A program made the position numbers and the translations under genes. This document shows, piece after piece, positions 34,718-42,536 of a stretch of DNA of 64,000 nucleotides (position 1 is its first letter; the number at the start of each line of letters is the position of its first letter). Under the pieces are notes generated by a model, which saw only the letters and a program-made list of their open reading frames with translations, was not told the DNA's origin and ran no database searches. Source of the DNA: an uncultured Eubacterium sp. (GTDB taxonomy: Bacteria; Bacillota; Clostridia; Oscillospirales; Acutalibacteraceae); the NCBI RefSeq assembly GCF_934525195.1, contig NZ_CAKSZA010000005.1:62001-126000 (forward strand). Direction: 5' to 3'.

Positions 34718-35515
34718 GTGAATAATAAGTTTGGTAAAAATGAATTGTATGAAATGATTAATTCCGGCTTAATCAAATTAACTGAAGAAGAAATATTAGA
34801 CCTTATAACAGAAGAATTAAACAAAGAAAATACAGAAGTGGATATGGATTATGTTGACCTCTGCTATGATTTATTAGAAATAAAGAGAAATAATGAAATT
34901 AATAATACGGTATTAGCTGTCAGAAAAAAAACAAAAAGACCGATTAAGGTATTGCTTATTGCTGCATTGTTTGTATTTGTTACTGTTTCAACATTGGCAG
35001 TATCTGCTCAAGTGTTCAATTTTAATATTCCGCAAAAGATTGCCGAACTTATTAACGGAAACGCAGAAATTGATATGACTTTAGAGTTTGCTAACACCAA
35101 AGCAGATATGTATAATTTGTCAAACAGTCAATTGGCTTTAGAACTTGCTGAACATAATATTTCACCTGTAACTTTTCCAAAGGAGATGATAACAGAAAAC
35201 TGTTCGATTGCGAATATTGATTATTCATCAGAAGACAATACTGTTTCATCAGATGCCATAGTCCATTTTAAATATAAAAATCAATATGGAAAAATGATGA
35301 TTAGGCAATTTAATAACGATTATCAATTTGTAGGAAGTTGGTCTGAAATGGGAGTTGTTTCAGGACAAACAATTTCTTCTAACGGTATGGATATATTGAT
35401 ATTTGAACGTGATGACAGTTGCTCAATAATATATAGAGATAATTTGACAGAATATAATATTTATTTGGAAAGCGATATTGAAACTGCAATTAAATTTGCG
35501 AAATCAATAAAATAA
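34718..35515 (+). CDS. Putative membrane anti-sigma factor 1
   Basis: 265 residues; AGGGGG before the ATG. Cytoplasmic residues 1-70 are acidic and helical (IKLTEEEILDLITEELNKEN), followed by one membrane span at about 82-105 (KVLLIAALFVFVTVSTLAV) and an extracytoplasmic domain of about 155 residues ending IETAIKFAKSIK, reminiscent of DUF4367. The order sigma factor then single-span partner is standard for ECF systems. No zinc-binding HxxxCxxC motif is present. Confidence 0.65.
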   Translation: MNNKFGKNELYEMINSGLIKLTEEEILDLITEELNKENTEVDMDYVDLCYDLLEIKRNNEINNTVLAVRKKTKRPIKVLLIAALFVFVTVSTLAVSAQVFNFNIPQKIAELINGNAEIDMTLEFANTKADMYNLSNSQLALELAEHNISPVTFPKEMITENCSIANIDYSSEDNTVSSDAIVHFKYKNQYGKMMIRQFNNDYQFVGSWSEMGVVSGQTISSNGMDILIFERDDSCSIIYRDNLTEYNIYLESDIETAIKFAKSIK

Positions 35516-35605
35516 ACGGTATTGATTTGTATTTAGTATAAATATTAATAAACAAATTGAAATCTTGCAATTATGCCATATTATTTTGCATTTCGGCAAA
35601 ACTTA

Positions 35606-35642
35606 TTAACAAAATACGTATAATGCTTTTTAATTTAATTAA
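35606..35642 (+). promoter_or_regulatory. Shared upstream element of sigma gene 2
   Basis: TTAACAAAATACGTATAATG followed by CTTTTTAATTTAATTAAG, matching the block at 33967-34003. TATAAT is present in this copy. Confidence 0.55.
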
Positions 35643-35685
35643 GATTTGTTATCACAAAAATAGATTTTATAGGGATATAGTGTAT

Positions 35686-36219
35686 ATGATAGGAATATTT
35701 TTAAATCTGCTTGAAACTCAATCGGACAAAGATAAATTTGCCGAGTTATATGAGACATACAAAGATTTGATGTATTGGATAGCACTCAAAAGGACAAACA
35801 GTATAGAGGATGCAGAGGATTGCGTTCAGGAAACATTTTTCTATGTTGCCAAGCATTTTGAAAAAGTTGATGAGGTTAAATCAAAAAGAACCAAATGCTA
35901 TTTGTCAACTATTGTTACAGGCTTTGCTATTGACATATATAATAAATCTAACAAAATAAATACTGTTTCAACAGAAGAAAATAATGATTTGACTGATTTA
36001 AAATATTTTGAAAACTTTGAAAAAGTAGAATTATTATATGTATTTGATAAAGTGTTAGACGAAGAAAGTAAGGTGCTTTTATATCTAAAATACATATACG
36101 GTTATAAAAGCAGTGAAATAGCCGAGATATACAAAGTCAAAGATTCTTATATTCGCAAAAAAATTCAATACGCAAAAGAAAAGTTGAAAAAGAATTTGAA
36201 GGAGGGAAATTATCAATGA
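35686..36219 (+). CDS. ECF-type RNA polymerase sigma factor 2
   Basis: 177 residues from ATG at 35686 (AGGGATA upstream); the longer open frame has no ribosome binding site. Region 2: FAELYETYKDLMYWIALKRT and IEDAEDCVQETFFYVAKHF. Region 4: LDEESKVLLYLKYIYGYKSS then IAEIYKVKDSYIRKKI. Similar in layout to sigma factor 1 but clearly diverged. It overlaps the next gene by ATGA, so it is coupled to its presumed anti-sigma factor. Confidence 0.85.
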   Translation: MIGIFLNLLETQSDKDKFAELYETYKDLMYWIALKRTNSIEDAEDCVQETFFYVAKHFEKVDEVKSKRTKCYLSTIVTGFAIDIYNKSNKINTVSTEENNDLTDLKYFENFEKVELLYVFDKVLDEESKVLLYLKYIYGYKSSEIAEIYKVKDSYIRKKIQYAKEKLKKNLKEGNYQ

Positions 36220-36845
36220 ACAATTTTGAAGATGTTTGCCTGCTTTCTTGTGAGAATTGGATTGACTCATTTCCTGATGAAATTCCACCGCATAAATTCA
36301 GTAAAAAGTATAATGACAAAATGAAAGAGTTGTTCCAATCGGAGCAGAATAATAAACATAAGTTGTCAAAGAAAACGCTTAAATTTTTATTGATAGCAGC
36401 GATTTTATTATCTGTTGCAACAACGGTATTTGCAATTCCTACAAGCAGAGAATATATTGTCGATAAATTTTCTAATCATTCAGAATATAATGTGATTGAT
36501 ACAAAAAAAGCCAAAAAAGTAAAATCCTTTAAAGTAAATTATATTCCTGACGGGTTTAAAAAAGTTGAAGATGAAGATTATGTTTCAAATCATTATTATA
36601 TTGAAGATTATGAAAATTCTGATAGATTTTTTGTTGCTGAAAAACTTGAATTATCAAGTAGAATAAGTTTTGATACAGAGCATTATGAACAAGAAAATAT
36701 CAAGATTAACGGTGCTGATGCTGTTTACTTTAGGTCTAATAATAATGCAAAAGGAATAATCTTTAATGACGGAAATTATATTTACATGATAACAGGAAAT
36801 ATAGAAAAAGATGAGCTTGTTAAAATTGCACAAAATTTAGAGTGA
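36216..36845 (+). CDS. DUF4367-type membrane anti-sigma factor 2
   Basis: 209 residues. An N-terminal cytoplasmic part of about 55 residues, one membrane span at about 57-75 (FLLIAAILLSVATTVFAIP) and an outer domain with the DUF4367 pattern: YIPDGFKKVEDEDY, INGADAVYFRSN, GNYIYMITGNIEKDELVKIA. Overlaps sigma gene 2 by 4 nt. Presumed to hold that sigma factor at the membrane until a signal arrives. Confidence 0.75.
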   Translation: MNNFEDVCLLSCENWIDSFPDEIPPHKFSKKYNDKMKELFQSEQNNKHKLSKKTLKFLLIAAILLSVATTVFAIPTSREYIVDKFSNHSEYNVIDTKKAKKVKSFKVNYIPDGFKKVEDEDYVSNHYYIEDYENSDRFFVAEKLELSSRISFDTEHYEQENIKINGADAVYFRSNNNAKGIIFNDGNYIYMITGNIEKDELVKIAQNLE

Positions 36846-37126
36846 GCATTTATGAAAAAAACTGAAACTTTGGGTCGTTTATATTTTCTTATCACAAAAT
36901 GAAAAAATAAAGGGATTAAGTGTAATGAAGAGATTAATCAGAGAGAAATTATAATAAAGCAAAGTAACAAACTTAAACAATTTGTTTTGATGCTTTTATC
37001 ATTTTAAATAATATTCGGCATATAATATTGATTTGATTTGGGCAATATCGTAAATATGAACGAAATGGATGTTATTGTGTTTGAGCAGAGCAAGAACACT
37101 TTGCATACTTAAAAGAGGGTGATTTT
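36846..37126. other. Spacer with a third copy of the ATTTGGGCAATAT motif
   Basis: AT-rich gap of 281 bp. At 37027-37051 it has TTGATTTGATTTGGGCAATA then TCG, shared with the starts of the two long repeats (33805, 40507). CGATATTG and CAATATCG can pair in the second of those. The copy here lies 75 bp before the ABC permease gene and may carry its promoter. Confidence 0.4.
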
Positions 37127-38995
37127 ATGACAAATTTATATTTGCAAAAAAAGTCGATAGAAAGAAATAAATTCTATAAGATATTGATTAGCCTTATGGT
37201 TTTGTCGTTTTCTGCGTTTTTATTGTATTCGTTTATTTCTTGTATAAATGATGTTAACATCCCATCTTTGTATATGTTAGGTAATACATTATACACATTG
37301 CCTTATTTAATAATATTCTTTATATTTTTCACATTTGAATGTTGTTACAAACTCAATAGGTACTATGAGCCTATATGCATTACCAAAAAAGGTATGAAGT
37401 GTGTATATAAAAATCAGTTGCAATCAATTTTTTTGTATGATTTGTTGCTGTTTGCAGAGGCTTTGTTGTTTAATGTTATTTATATTTTTGCGAATAAACA
37501 GTTTTCGCTCTCTTTAGTAATACATACTTTAGTTGTTTTGATAATTTACTTTTTGCTGTGCATTTTGTCTGCAATATTTATTGGCTTTTTGCTGTCGAAG
37601 ATAAAGGGCAGATTTGTTTCATATATCATTATGCTTATTATAGCTATATCGGAAACAAACCTTATGGACTCGCTTTCTGTCGGCGTTTATAATTCAACCG
37701 GCACAGACATAACGAAATCCCTTAAATTTTTCAACATAGCTCCCGCTTCAATCGGTTGGACTCCAAATATGCATTCGGGATATATAATAACTTTGGACAA
37801 GCTATCTCAAATATTGTTTTTTATATTTTTGGCATTGCTTTTTTACTGTTTAACCGATAATGAAATTTCAAAGAATAACAAGATATTAAAAAGCACGATT
37901 TGTTCTTGCCTGTGTGTAATAGCATTAGTCGGATATATATTGCCGTTTTCTGCTCCGCAAATGAATTTGAGCGCTTCGGGCGTGTCGGCAGATAAAAGAT
38001 ATTATGAGAACAATGAGCAAGTTTCGGAACCAGCCGATTTTAGGGTAGACAGTTACGACTTGGAGTTTGATTTCAGAAACGACTTAAACGCCGTTGCAAC
38101 AATCAAAACAGATGACGTTAAAGACGAATACAAATTCACTTTGTATCACGGATATAAAATCAGTAAAATCACCGACAGTAACAATGATGAGTTGGATTTT
38201 ACAAGAGATTCGGATTATCTTACGATAAAAAACACTTCAAAATCCAAACTGATAAAAATATATTACCATGGCTCTTGCGATAAATATTACAGCAATTATT
38301 TATCTGTATTTCTTCCGGGGAATTTTGCGTTTTATCCAATTCCGGGATTTAACGAAATATATAGCACACATTCATATTCCGGGTTTGATAATTTATCACT
38401 TCCGTATGAAACTGATTTTAATGTTACTGTTCATTCTTTGAAGAAAGTGCAATGTAATTTGGAGAGCGGAACTAATAACGAATTCAAAGGAAAAAGTGAT
38501 TCGTTAACATTGTTAAGCGGATTTATTAATTGTGTTGCAATCAATGAAACTCAGATTTATTATCCGTATTTTAACGATGCGTATAACAGCGACACCATTA
38601 ACGAAAAATTAGAAACTTTTGTTTCGGAAAATCCGAACATCAAAAAAATATTTATTATTCCCGATATAAATTTGGAAGATATTGAATTTGTAAAAACTTT
38701 CAACGATTATATGATAACAGCGTCGATTGACGATATAGACAGATTGAGCTTTGTTTCCAAAATCAGTGCAAACAAGATGGAGTTATACGACGCCGTAAAC
38801 GCTTATATGAATTATCCCGAATACTTTGAGTTCTTAAAAGAGAATTCTTCCGAAGAATTACAAAAAGCAATTCCTATTTTGGAAGAAGTTTTAAAAAATG
38901 ATAATAATGGTAAAAAGCTTGAAAAAATAAATAATTATTTGATTGATAATGCTGACGAGAGAAGTTTTTCGGAATTTCTTTGCGAATTGAGGTGA
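37127..38995 (+). CDS. Membrane protein with six or more spans and M1-peptidase-like outer domain (ABC permease candidate)
   Basis: 622 residues; GAGGGTGAT before the ATG. About six to seven hydrophobic spans occupy residues 1-285. Then comes a soluble domain whose start (VDSYDLEFDFRNDLNAVATI, FTLYHGYKISKI, KIYYHGSC) matches the beta-sandwich that precedes the catalytic part of M1 aminopeptidases, as in ABC permease/M1 fusions. No HEXXH zinc motif is visible, so it is not an active peptidase. The ATPase gene starts 4 bp downstream, making an ABC-2-type permease role likely. Confidence 0.6.
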   Translation: MTNLYLQKKSIERNKFYKILISLMVLSFSAFLLYSFISCINDVNIPSLYMLGNTLYTLPYLIIFFIFFTFECCYKLNRYYEPICITKKGMKCVYKNQLQSIFLYDLLLFAEALLFNVIYIFANKQFSLSLVIHTLVVLIIYFLLCILSAIFIGFLLSKIKGRFVSYIIMLIIAISETNLMDSLSVGVYNSTGTDITKSLKFFNIAPASIGWTPNMHSGYIITLDKLSQILFFIFLALLFYCLTDNEISKNNKILKSTICSCLCVIALVGYILPFSAPQMNLSASGVSADKRYYENNEQVSEPADFRVDSYDLEFDFRNDLNAVATIKTDDVKDEYKFTLYHGYKISKITDSNNDELDFTRDSDYLTIKNTSKSKLIKIYYHGSCDKYYSNYLSVFLPGNFAFYPIPGFNEIYSTHSYSGFDNLSLPYETDFNVTVHSLKKVQCNLESGTNNEFKGKSDSLTLLSGFINCVAINETQIYYPYFNDAYNSDTINEKLETFVSENPNIKKIFIIPDINLEDIEFVKTFNDYMITASIDDIDRLSFVSKISANKMELYDAVNAYMNYPEYFEFLKENSSEELQKAIPILEEVLKNDNNGKKLEKINNYLIDNADERSFSEFLCELR

Positions 38996-38999
38996 TTGT

Positions 39000-39833
39000 A
39001 TGTTGAAGCTTAACAGTATTAATAAAAGATTCAAATCTATCGTTGTGGCTGATAATGTCAATGTTCAGCTTGAAAATTGCATATACGGCTTGCTGGGCAG
39101 AAACGGAAGCGGCAAAACCACTTTGTTGCGGTGCATAACCAAGATAGAAAAACTTAACGGCGGAAGCATCACTTATTCAGACGGCGTTAAAGAAACAAAT
39201 GATTATTTGACTCACATTGGCTATCTTCCGCAAAATTTTGAAATTTTTAATGAACTTACTTCGTATGAAGTTTTGCAGTTTTTTGCAAATTTAAAGGATT
39301 ATGACATTACAGATGACGAAATCAACAATCTGTTGAAATCGCTTAATCTTTTTTCTAAAAAAGATACTGTTGTAAAAAAACTGTCAGGCGGAATGAAACG
39401 AAGACTCGGAATTGCGCAGGCATTGATAGGAAATCCGGACATTGTTTTGCTTGATGAACCGACAGCAGGTCTTGACCCTGAAGAAAGATTGAATTTCAAA
39501 AATGTTGTCAGAGAAATAAAAAAAGACAGATGTGTTGTTCTTTCAACGCACATAATAACCGACATAGAATCCTTATGCGATAAAATATTGATTCTCTCAA
39601 ACGGGGTTATTACACAATTTAACTCTTGTGACGAATTGGCTAATGTAGCAAACGGAAAAGTTTTTGCAGTCAACAGCGCTGATGATATCGATGCTCCTTT
39701 TTATTCAATGGGAACGATTTATATTGACGGCAAGACATATGAAAAAATTATTTGTTTAAACAAAATTGATGCTTTGCCGCTTGCTCCCACAGTAGAGGAT
39801 GGTTATATATGCTTTATAGAAAATCTGAGTTGA
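39000..39833 (+). CDS. ABC transporter ATPase
   Basis: 277 residues: Walker A LGRNGSGKTTLL, Q-loop GYLPQNFEIF, signature LSGGMKRRLGIAQAL, Walker B IVLLDEPTAGLDPEE, and H-loop STHIITDIE. Shares the layout of ABC-2 ATPases for peptide efflux or immunity. Lies between two membrane-protein genes and overlaps the second by 25 nt, so the three form one transporter. Controlled possibly by the sigma/anti-sigma pairs upstream. Confidence 0.92.
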   Translation: MLKLNSINKRFKSIVVADNVNVQLENCIYGLLGRNGSGKTTLLRCITKIEKLNGGSITYSDGVKETNDYLTHIGYLPQNFEIFNELTSYEVLQFFANLKDYDITDDEINNLLKSLNLFSKKDTVVKKLSGGMKRRLGIAQALIGNPDIVLLDEPTAGLDPEERLNFKNVVREIKKDRCVVLSTHIITDIESLCDKILILSNGVITQFNSCDELANVANGKVFAVNSADDIDAPFYSMGTIYIDGKTYEKIICLNKIDALPLAPTVEDGYICFIENLS

Positions 39834-40456
39834 AAAAACACAAATACTTTTTGAAATCCATTCACGGATTATGGATTCTGCCCATAGTAATCATTAACCT
39901 GATTGTGCCGTTGTTTAATTTTTTTATATATAAGTTAAATAACAATGATATGGTAATAGATATAGAAAAAATTATTTTTTTCTTTTTCCCGATGTTTTCC
40001 GTATGGACAAGTGTTTTTGTGGCGGAAATATTTTTCTCGGAAAAAACGAAAGATGTGTTTTTCTTTTACGGCAATAAAAAACGATTTGAAACTACGATAG
40101 TATATTTTTTGTGTTTTTTGATTAATGCTTTGGCAGTGATACTTTTGCATTTTTATTGCATAGATGATTTGATAGGATTTCTTTTTAAGATTTTAAGTGT
40201 AGCTGTTTTTTATTACGGATTATCTATGTTTGTAATGTTTTTTTCAAAATCCGCACCGATAACTATAATGGTTTTGTTATTGTACGATTTGATAAACACT
40301 TTTGTCAGCAGTACCAAAGTCTTTCTTTTGTATGAAAATTTTGAAATCTTGACTTTTAAAATGTTTTTGACCAATTATTTTCCGTTGATAATCGTTGAGA
40401 TCATTTTTATTGCCGTTGTATTTAAAGACTGTAAAAAAAGCACCGATTGCCGATAA
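39809..40456 (+). CDS. ABC-2-type membrane protein
   Basis: 215 residues, about six hydrophobic segments (LWILPIVIINLIVPLFNFFI; FFFFPMFSVWTSVFVAEIFF; FLCFLINALAVILLHFYCI; LSVAVFYYGLSMFVMFF; ITIMVLLLYDLINTFV; FPLIIVEIIFIAVVF). Starts inside the ATPase gene. Probably the second permease subunit. No substrate clue beyond context. Confidence 0.7.
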   Translation: MLYRKSELKKHKYFLKSIHGLWILPIVIINLIVPLFNFFIYKLNNNDMVIDIEKIIFFFFPMFSVWTSVFVAEIFFSEKTKDVFFFYGNKKRFETTIVYFLCFLINALAVILLHFYCIDDLIGFLFKILSVAVFYYGLSMFVMFFSKSAPITIMVLLLYDLINTFVSSTKVFLLYENFEILTFKMFLTNYFPLIIVEIIFIAVVFKDCKKSTDCR

Positions 40457-40506
40457 CAATTTTTTCAAAGATGTTTATTTTATAATCTATAAAAATATCT
40501 GAAAAA

Positions 40507-40663
40507 CGATATTGAGTTTGATTTGGGCAATATCGTTTGTATAAAAATAATCCTCCTATGGCAGTTCAAATAATACCGTAGGAGGATTATTTATTGGGTT
40601 TTATTTTAAATACGATTCTATATCAAAAACATCTTTCATATAATCTTCGTATTTCTGCACTTC
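40507..40663. repeat. Long direct repeat, right copy
   Basis: About 157 bp matching 33805-33955, with the same hairpin (here a full CCTCCTATGG/CCGTAGGAGG pair) and the same minus-strand gene end VQKYEDYMKDVFDIESYLK. The two copies enclose both sigma pairs and the ABC transporter. Confidence 0.75.
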
Positions 40664-40716
40664 TTCATTTTGAAATATGTTGAAAATATCAACATATTTC
40701 GTCAACAAAACATCAA

Positions 40717-40840
40717 AAAATATAATTAACCAAATTATGCTTTCTCTTTTAATAAAAACGGAGGTGGCAACACGAATGTTGACGGTAAGGTTTAAAAAAT
40801 GCTGTAAGTATCGGACTTACAGCATTTTTCGTTTTTTAAA
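40717..40840 (+). mobile_element. Truncated MITE-like element, copy 3
   Basis: Internal part of the MITE: AATATAATTAACC, GGAGGTGGCAACACGAATGT and the TGCTGTAAG/CTTACAGCA hairpin, without either terminal repeat. Its hairpin may now terminate hipT. Confidence 0.6.
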
Positions 40841-40873
40841 GACTTATTTGCACCAAAGCTCTTATCAAATTTA

Positions 40874-41821
40874 TTATTGCAAGACTTCCGTTCTTTCGGT
40901 AATTATCTTTTTTAATCTATCTTTCAACTCATCGGGGAGCAAAGAGTTTTCACACATTGCAATCCATTTTGGTGTTAGCTTAACAAGATTTTCAATAAGC
41001 TTTTCGGCGGTTTGGCGAGCGATTCCGCAGGTGTCGGCAAATTTAAGAAAATCGCCTTTGCGGATATTCATTTTTTTACCGTTCATAGCAAGTGCGAATT
41101 GCTCTTTATCGGCAGGCATATTTGCATTAACCGGCAATAAATCATAAGCAGGAGAAAGCACATATTCGCCCGAACCCTCAGCGGTTTCAATAAGTGAAAA
41201 ATTCTTTAGGTGCATATCGGAATTGCCAACAATAAAGCAGAAAACGAGCCTTATATAAAACTCTGCCATATCAATGCCAACCCTCGATGAATACTGCTTG
41301 ATTATCTTTGCACAACGCTCGTATGAACCTCTGTATTTGTCCTCGGTAAGTCTTAAATCAAGCTGGCAAAAATCCTCCATAGCGAGCATTTCAATCTTAT
41401 CATCTGTAAGATTACGGTCAACTCGCTTTGTGATGTACGCAAGCCCTGCATCGCCTTTTATGAGTGCATGCGGAACGGTCGAAATTCCTGCCATATCTGC
41501 CATTGTCATTATAAGCTGCTCCGATTCGGGTAATGCTTCAAACTCCGCAACCTGCGGCTTGAGGATATAGCCTGTCGGATAGTTTACAAGCGTTAATCTT
41601 GGCTTGCGGCTGTCGCTGACAAGGTGCAAAGATAACTTCTTTTGCACGCCCGGAACGGTAAAGCCTTTATTGGTAGTTTCGGTTGCCAAAAGATTTAATG
41701 TTTTATCGTCAATTTCAATTTCGGGAAGCTTAGTTGTGCCGAAAAAGCGTTTAATGCAAGCCTTGTGCCAACCTGTTTCGTCCGGTGTGCGCAAAGGTTT
41801 GCCACAACATAAACAATTCAT
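40874..41821 (-). CDS. hipT: HipT-type kinase toxin
   Basis: 315 residues from ATG at 41819-41821, overlapping hipS by ATGA. The N-terminus has a CLCCGKPL zinc-like pair, then the regulatory loop FTVPGVQKKLSLHL, and the kinase core VFCFIVGNSDMHLKNFSL (catalytic Asp, Asn) with SPAYDLLPV (metal Asp). It lacks the N-subdomain 1 of classical HipA, which is encoded separately by the previous gene, as in HipBST. HipT kinases phosphorylate tryptophanyl-tRNA synthetase in E. coli O127 (established there); the target here is unknown. Confidence 0.88.
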   Translation of the reverse strand: MNCLCCGKPLRTPDETGWHKACIKRFFGTTKLPEIEIDDKTLNLLATETTNKGFTVPGVQKKLSLHLVSDSRKPRLTLVNYPTGYILKPQVAEFEALPESEQLIMTMADMAGISTVPHALIKGDAGLAYITKRVDRNLTDDKIEMLAMEDFCQLDLRLTEDKYRGSYERCAKIIKQYSSRVGIDMAEFYIRLVFCFIVGNSDMHLKNFSLIETAEGSGEYVLSPAYDLLPVNANMPADKEQFALAMNGKKMNIRKGDFLKFADTCGIARQTAEKLIENLVKLTPKWIAMCENSLLPDELKDRLKKIITERTEVLQ

Positions 41822-42147
41822 TCCTTTTCCTCCCTTATTGAAACATTGCCGATTCCATCCTTGCAGGCTATGAGCAAAACCCCAAAGCGGTCGTGACTGT
41901 CGATTTTCCAATTATCGGTTACAATTTTTAGAAGCCAACCTTCGGGAATAAGCCCGTCAAAAAACGAAAACAATGTTTTTGATGTGTATTCTTCCGCCTG
42001 CAATGGCAAGGTAAGCGAAACGGCAGACGCATTTTTACTCTGCAAATAATCTGTATCATATTTGAATGAGTAACCGTTATCTGTTTCCTTGAGGACACCG
42101 GCAAAGGTATTTCTCACATAAACATAGGCTGTTCTGAAAACGCTCAT
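41818..42147 (-). CDS. hipS: HipS-type antitoxin (HipA N-subdomain protein)
   Basis: 109 residues: RTAYVYVRNTFAGVLKETDN, YSFKYDTDYLQ, VSLTLPLQAEEYTSKTLF and FFDGLIPEGWLL match the N-terminal 'couple HipA' domain, standing as a separate gene. In E. coli HipBST this small protein, not HipB, neutralises the kinase. ATGA overlaps on both sides with hipB and hipT prove a tight three-gene operon. Confidence 0.85.
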   Translation of the reverse strand: MSVFRTAYVYVRNTFAGVLKETDNGYSFKYDTDYLQSKNASAVSLTLPLQAEEYTSKTLFSFFDGLIPEGWLLKIVTDNWKIDSHDRFGVLLIACKDGIGNVSIREEKE

Positions 42148-42347
42148 TTATCTTCCTTCTTTCCGGCAACAGCCTGTGCATTAAACATTGCAAGCGCAAC
42201 ATTTACCTTGTCCATACGCACGGTTTCCTTGCCTTGCTCAAGCTCACGAACAAAGCGAAGTCCAAGACCCGAACGCAATGCAAATTGTTCCTGCGTAAGT
42301 CCTGCAGCTTTTCTATTTTCTTTTACAAATTCCGCAATCGGGTTCAT
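42144..42347 (-). CDS. hipB: HipB-type HTH repressor
   Basis: 67 residues; XRE helix-turn-helix FVKENRKAAGLTQEQFALRS and LGLRFVRELEQGKETVRMD, with no extra domain. First gene of the hipBST operon; AAGGAG precedes the ATG. Probably binds the ACCC-N4-GGGT palindromes upstream to repress the operon. Confidence 0.9.
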   Translation of the reverse strand: MNPIAEFVKENRKAAGLTQEQFALRSGLGLRFVRELEQGKETVRMDKVNVALAMFNAQAVAGKKEDK

Positions 42348-42379
42348 ATTACTACTCCTTGTAGTTATTATCTATGATT

Positions 42380-42408
42380 ATTCTACACCCTTTAGGGTAC
42401 AATGTCAA
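42380..42408 (-). promoter_or_regulatory. hipBST promoter
   Basis: Minus-strand TTGACA (42403-42408), 17-bp spacer, TAGAAT (42380-42385). The spacer is almost filled by the palindrome at 42387-42398. Confidence 0.85.
42387..42398. promoter_or_regulatory. HipB operator, promoter copy
   Basis: ACCCTTTAGGGT in the spacer of the hipBST promoter; binding here would block RNA polymerase directly. Confidence 0.7.
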
Positions 42409-42428
42409 TGAAATTATTTCAATTATAA

Positions 42429-42440
42429 ACCCTATCGGGT
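42429..42440. promoter_or_regulatory. HipB operator, second copy
   Basis: ACCCTATCGGGT, 42 bp (four helical turns) from the first copy, on the same DNA face. Confidence 0.65.
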
Positions 42441-42465
42441 ATATTGTTTACTTGGAAATATAAAA

Positions 42466-42483
42466 TATACCTTTTAGGGTATA
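42466..42483. promoter_or_regulatory. HipB operator-like palindrome, third copy
   Basis: TATACCTTTTAGGGTATA, longer arms but a weaker inner match; about 40 bp from the second copy. It adjoins the terminator of the upstream kinase gene. Confidence 0.6.
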
Positions 42484-42516
42484 AAAAGCTGCAAACAGCA
42501 AAAGCCATTTACAGCT
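42484..42516 (-). terminator. Terminator of HipA-like kinase 2
   Basis: Minus-strand stem built from AGCTG..AAA..GC and GC..TTT..CAGCT followed by TTTTT. The same structure is kept in the gene remnant at 16985. Confidence 0.6.
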
Positions 42517-42536
42517 CAATATTACTTTTAATATAA

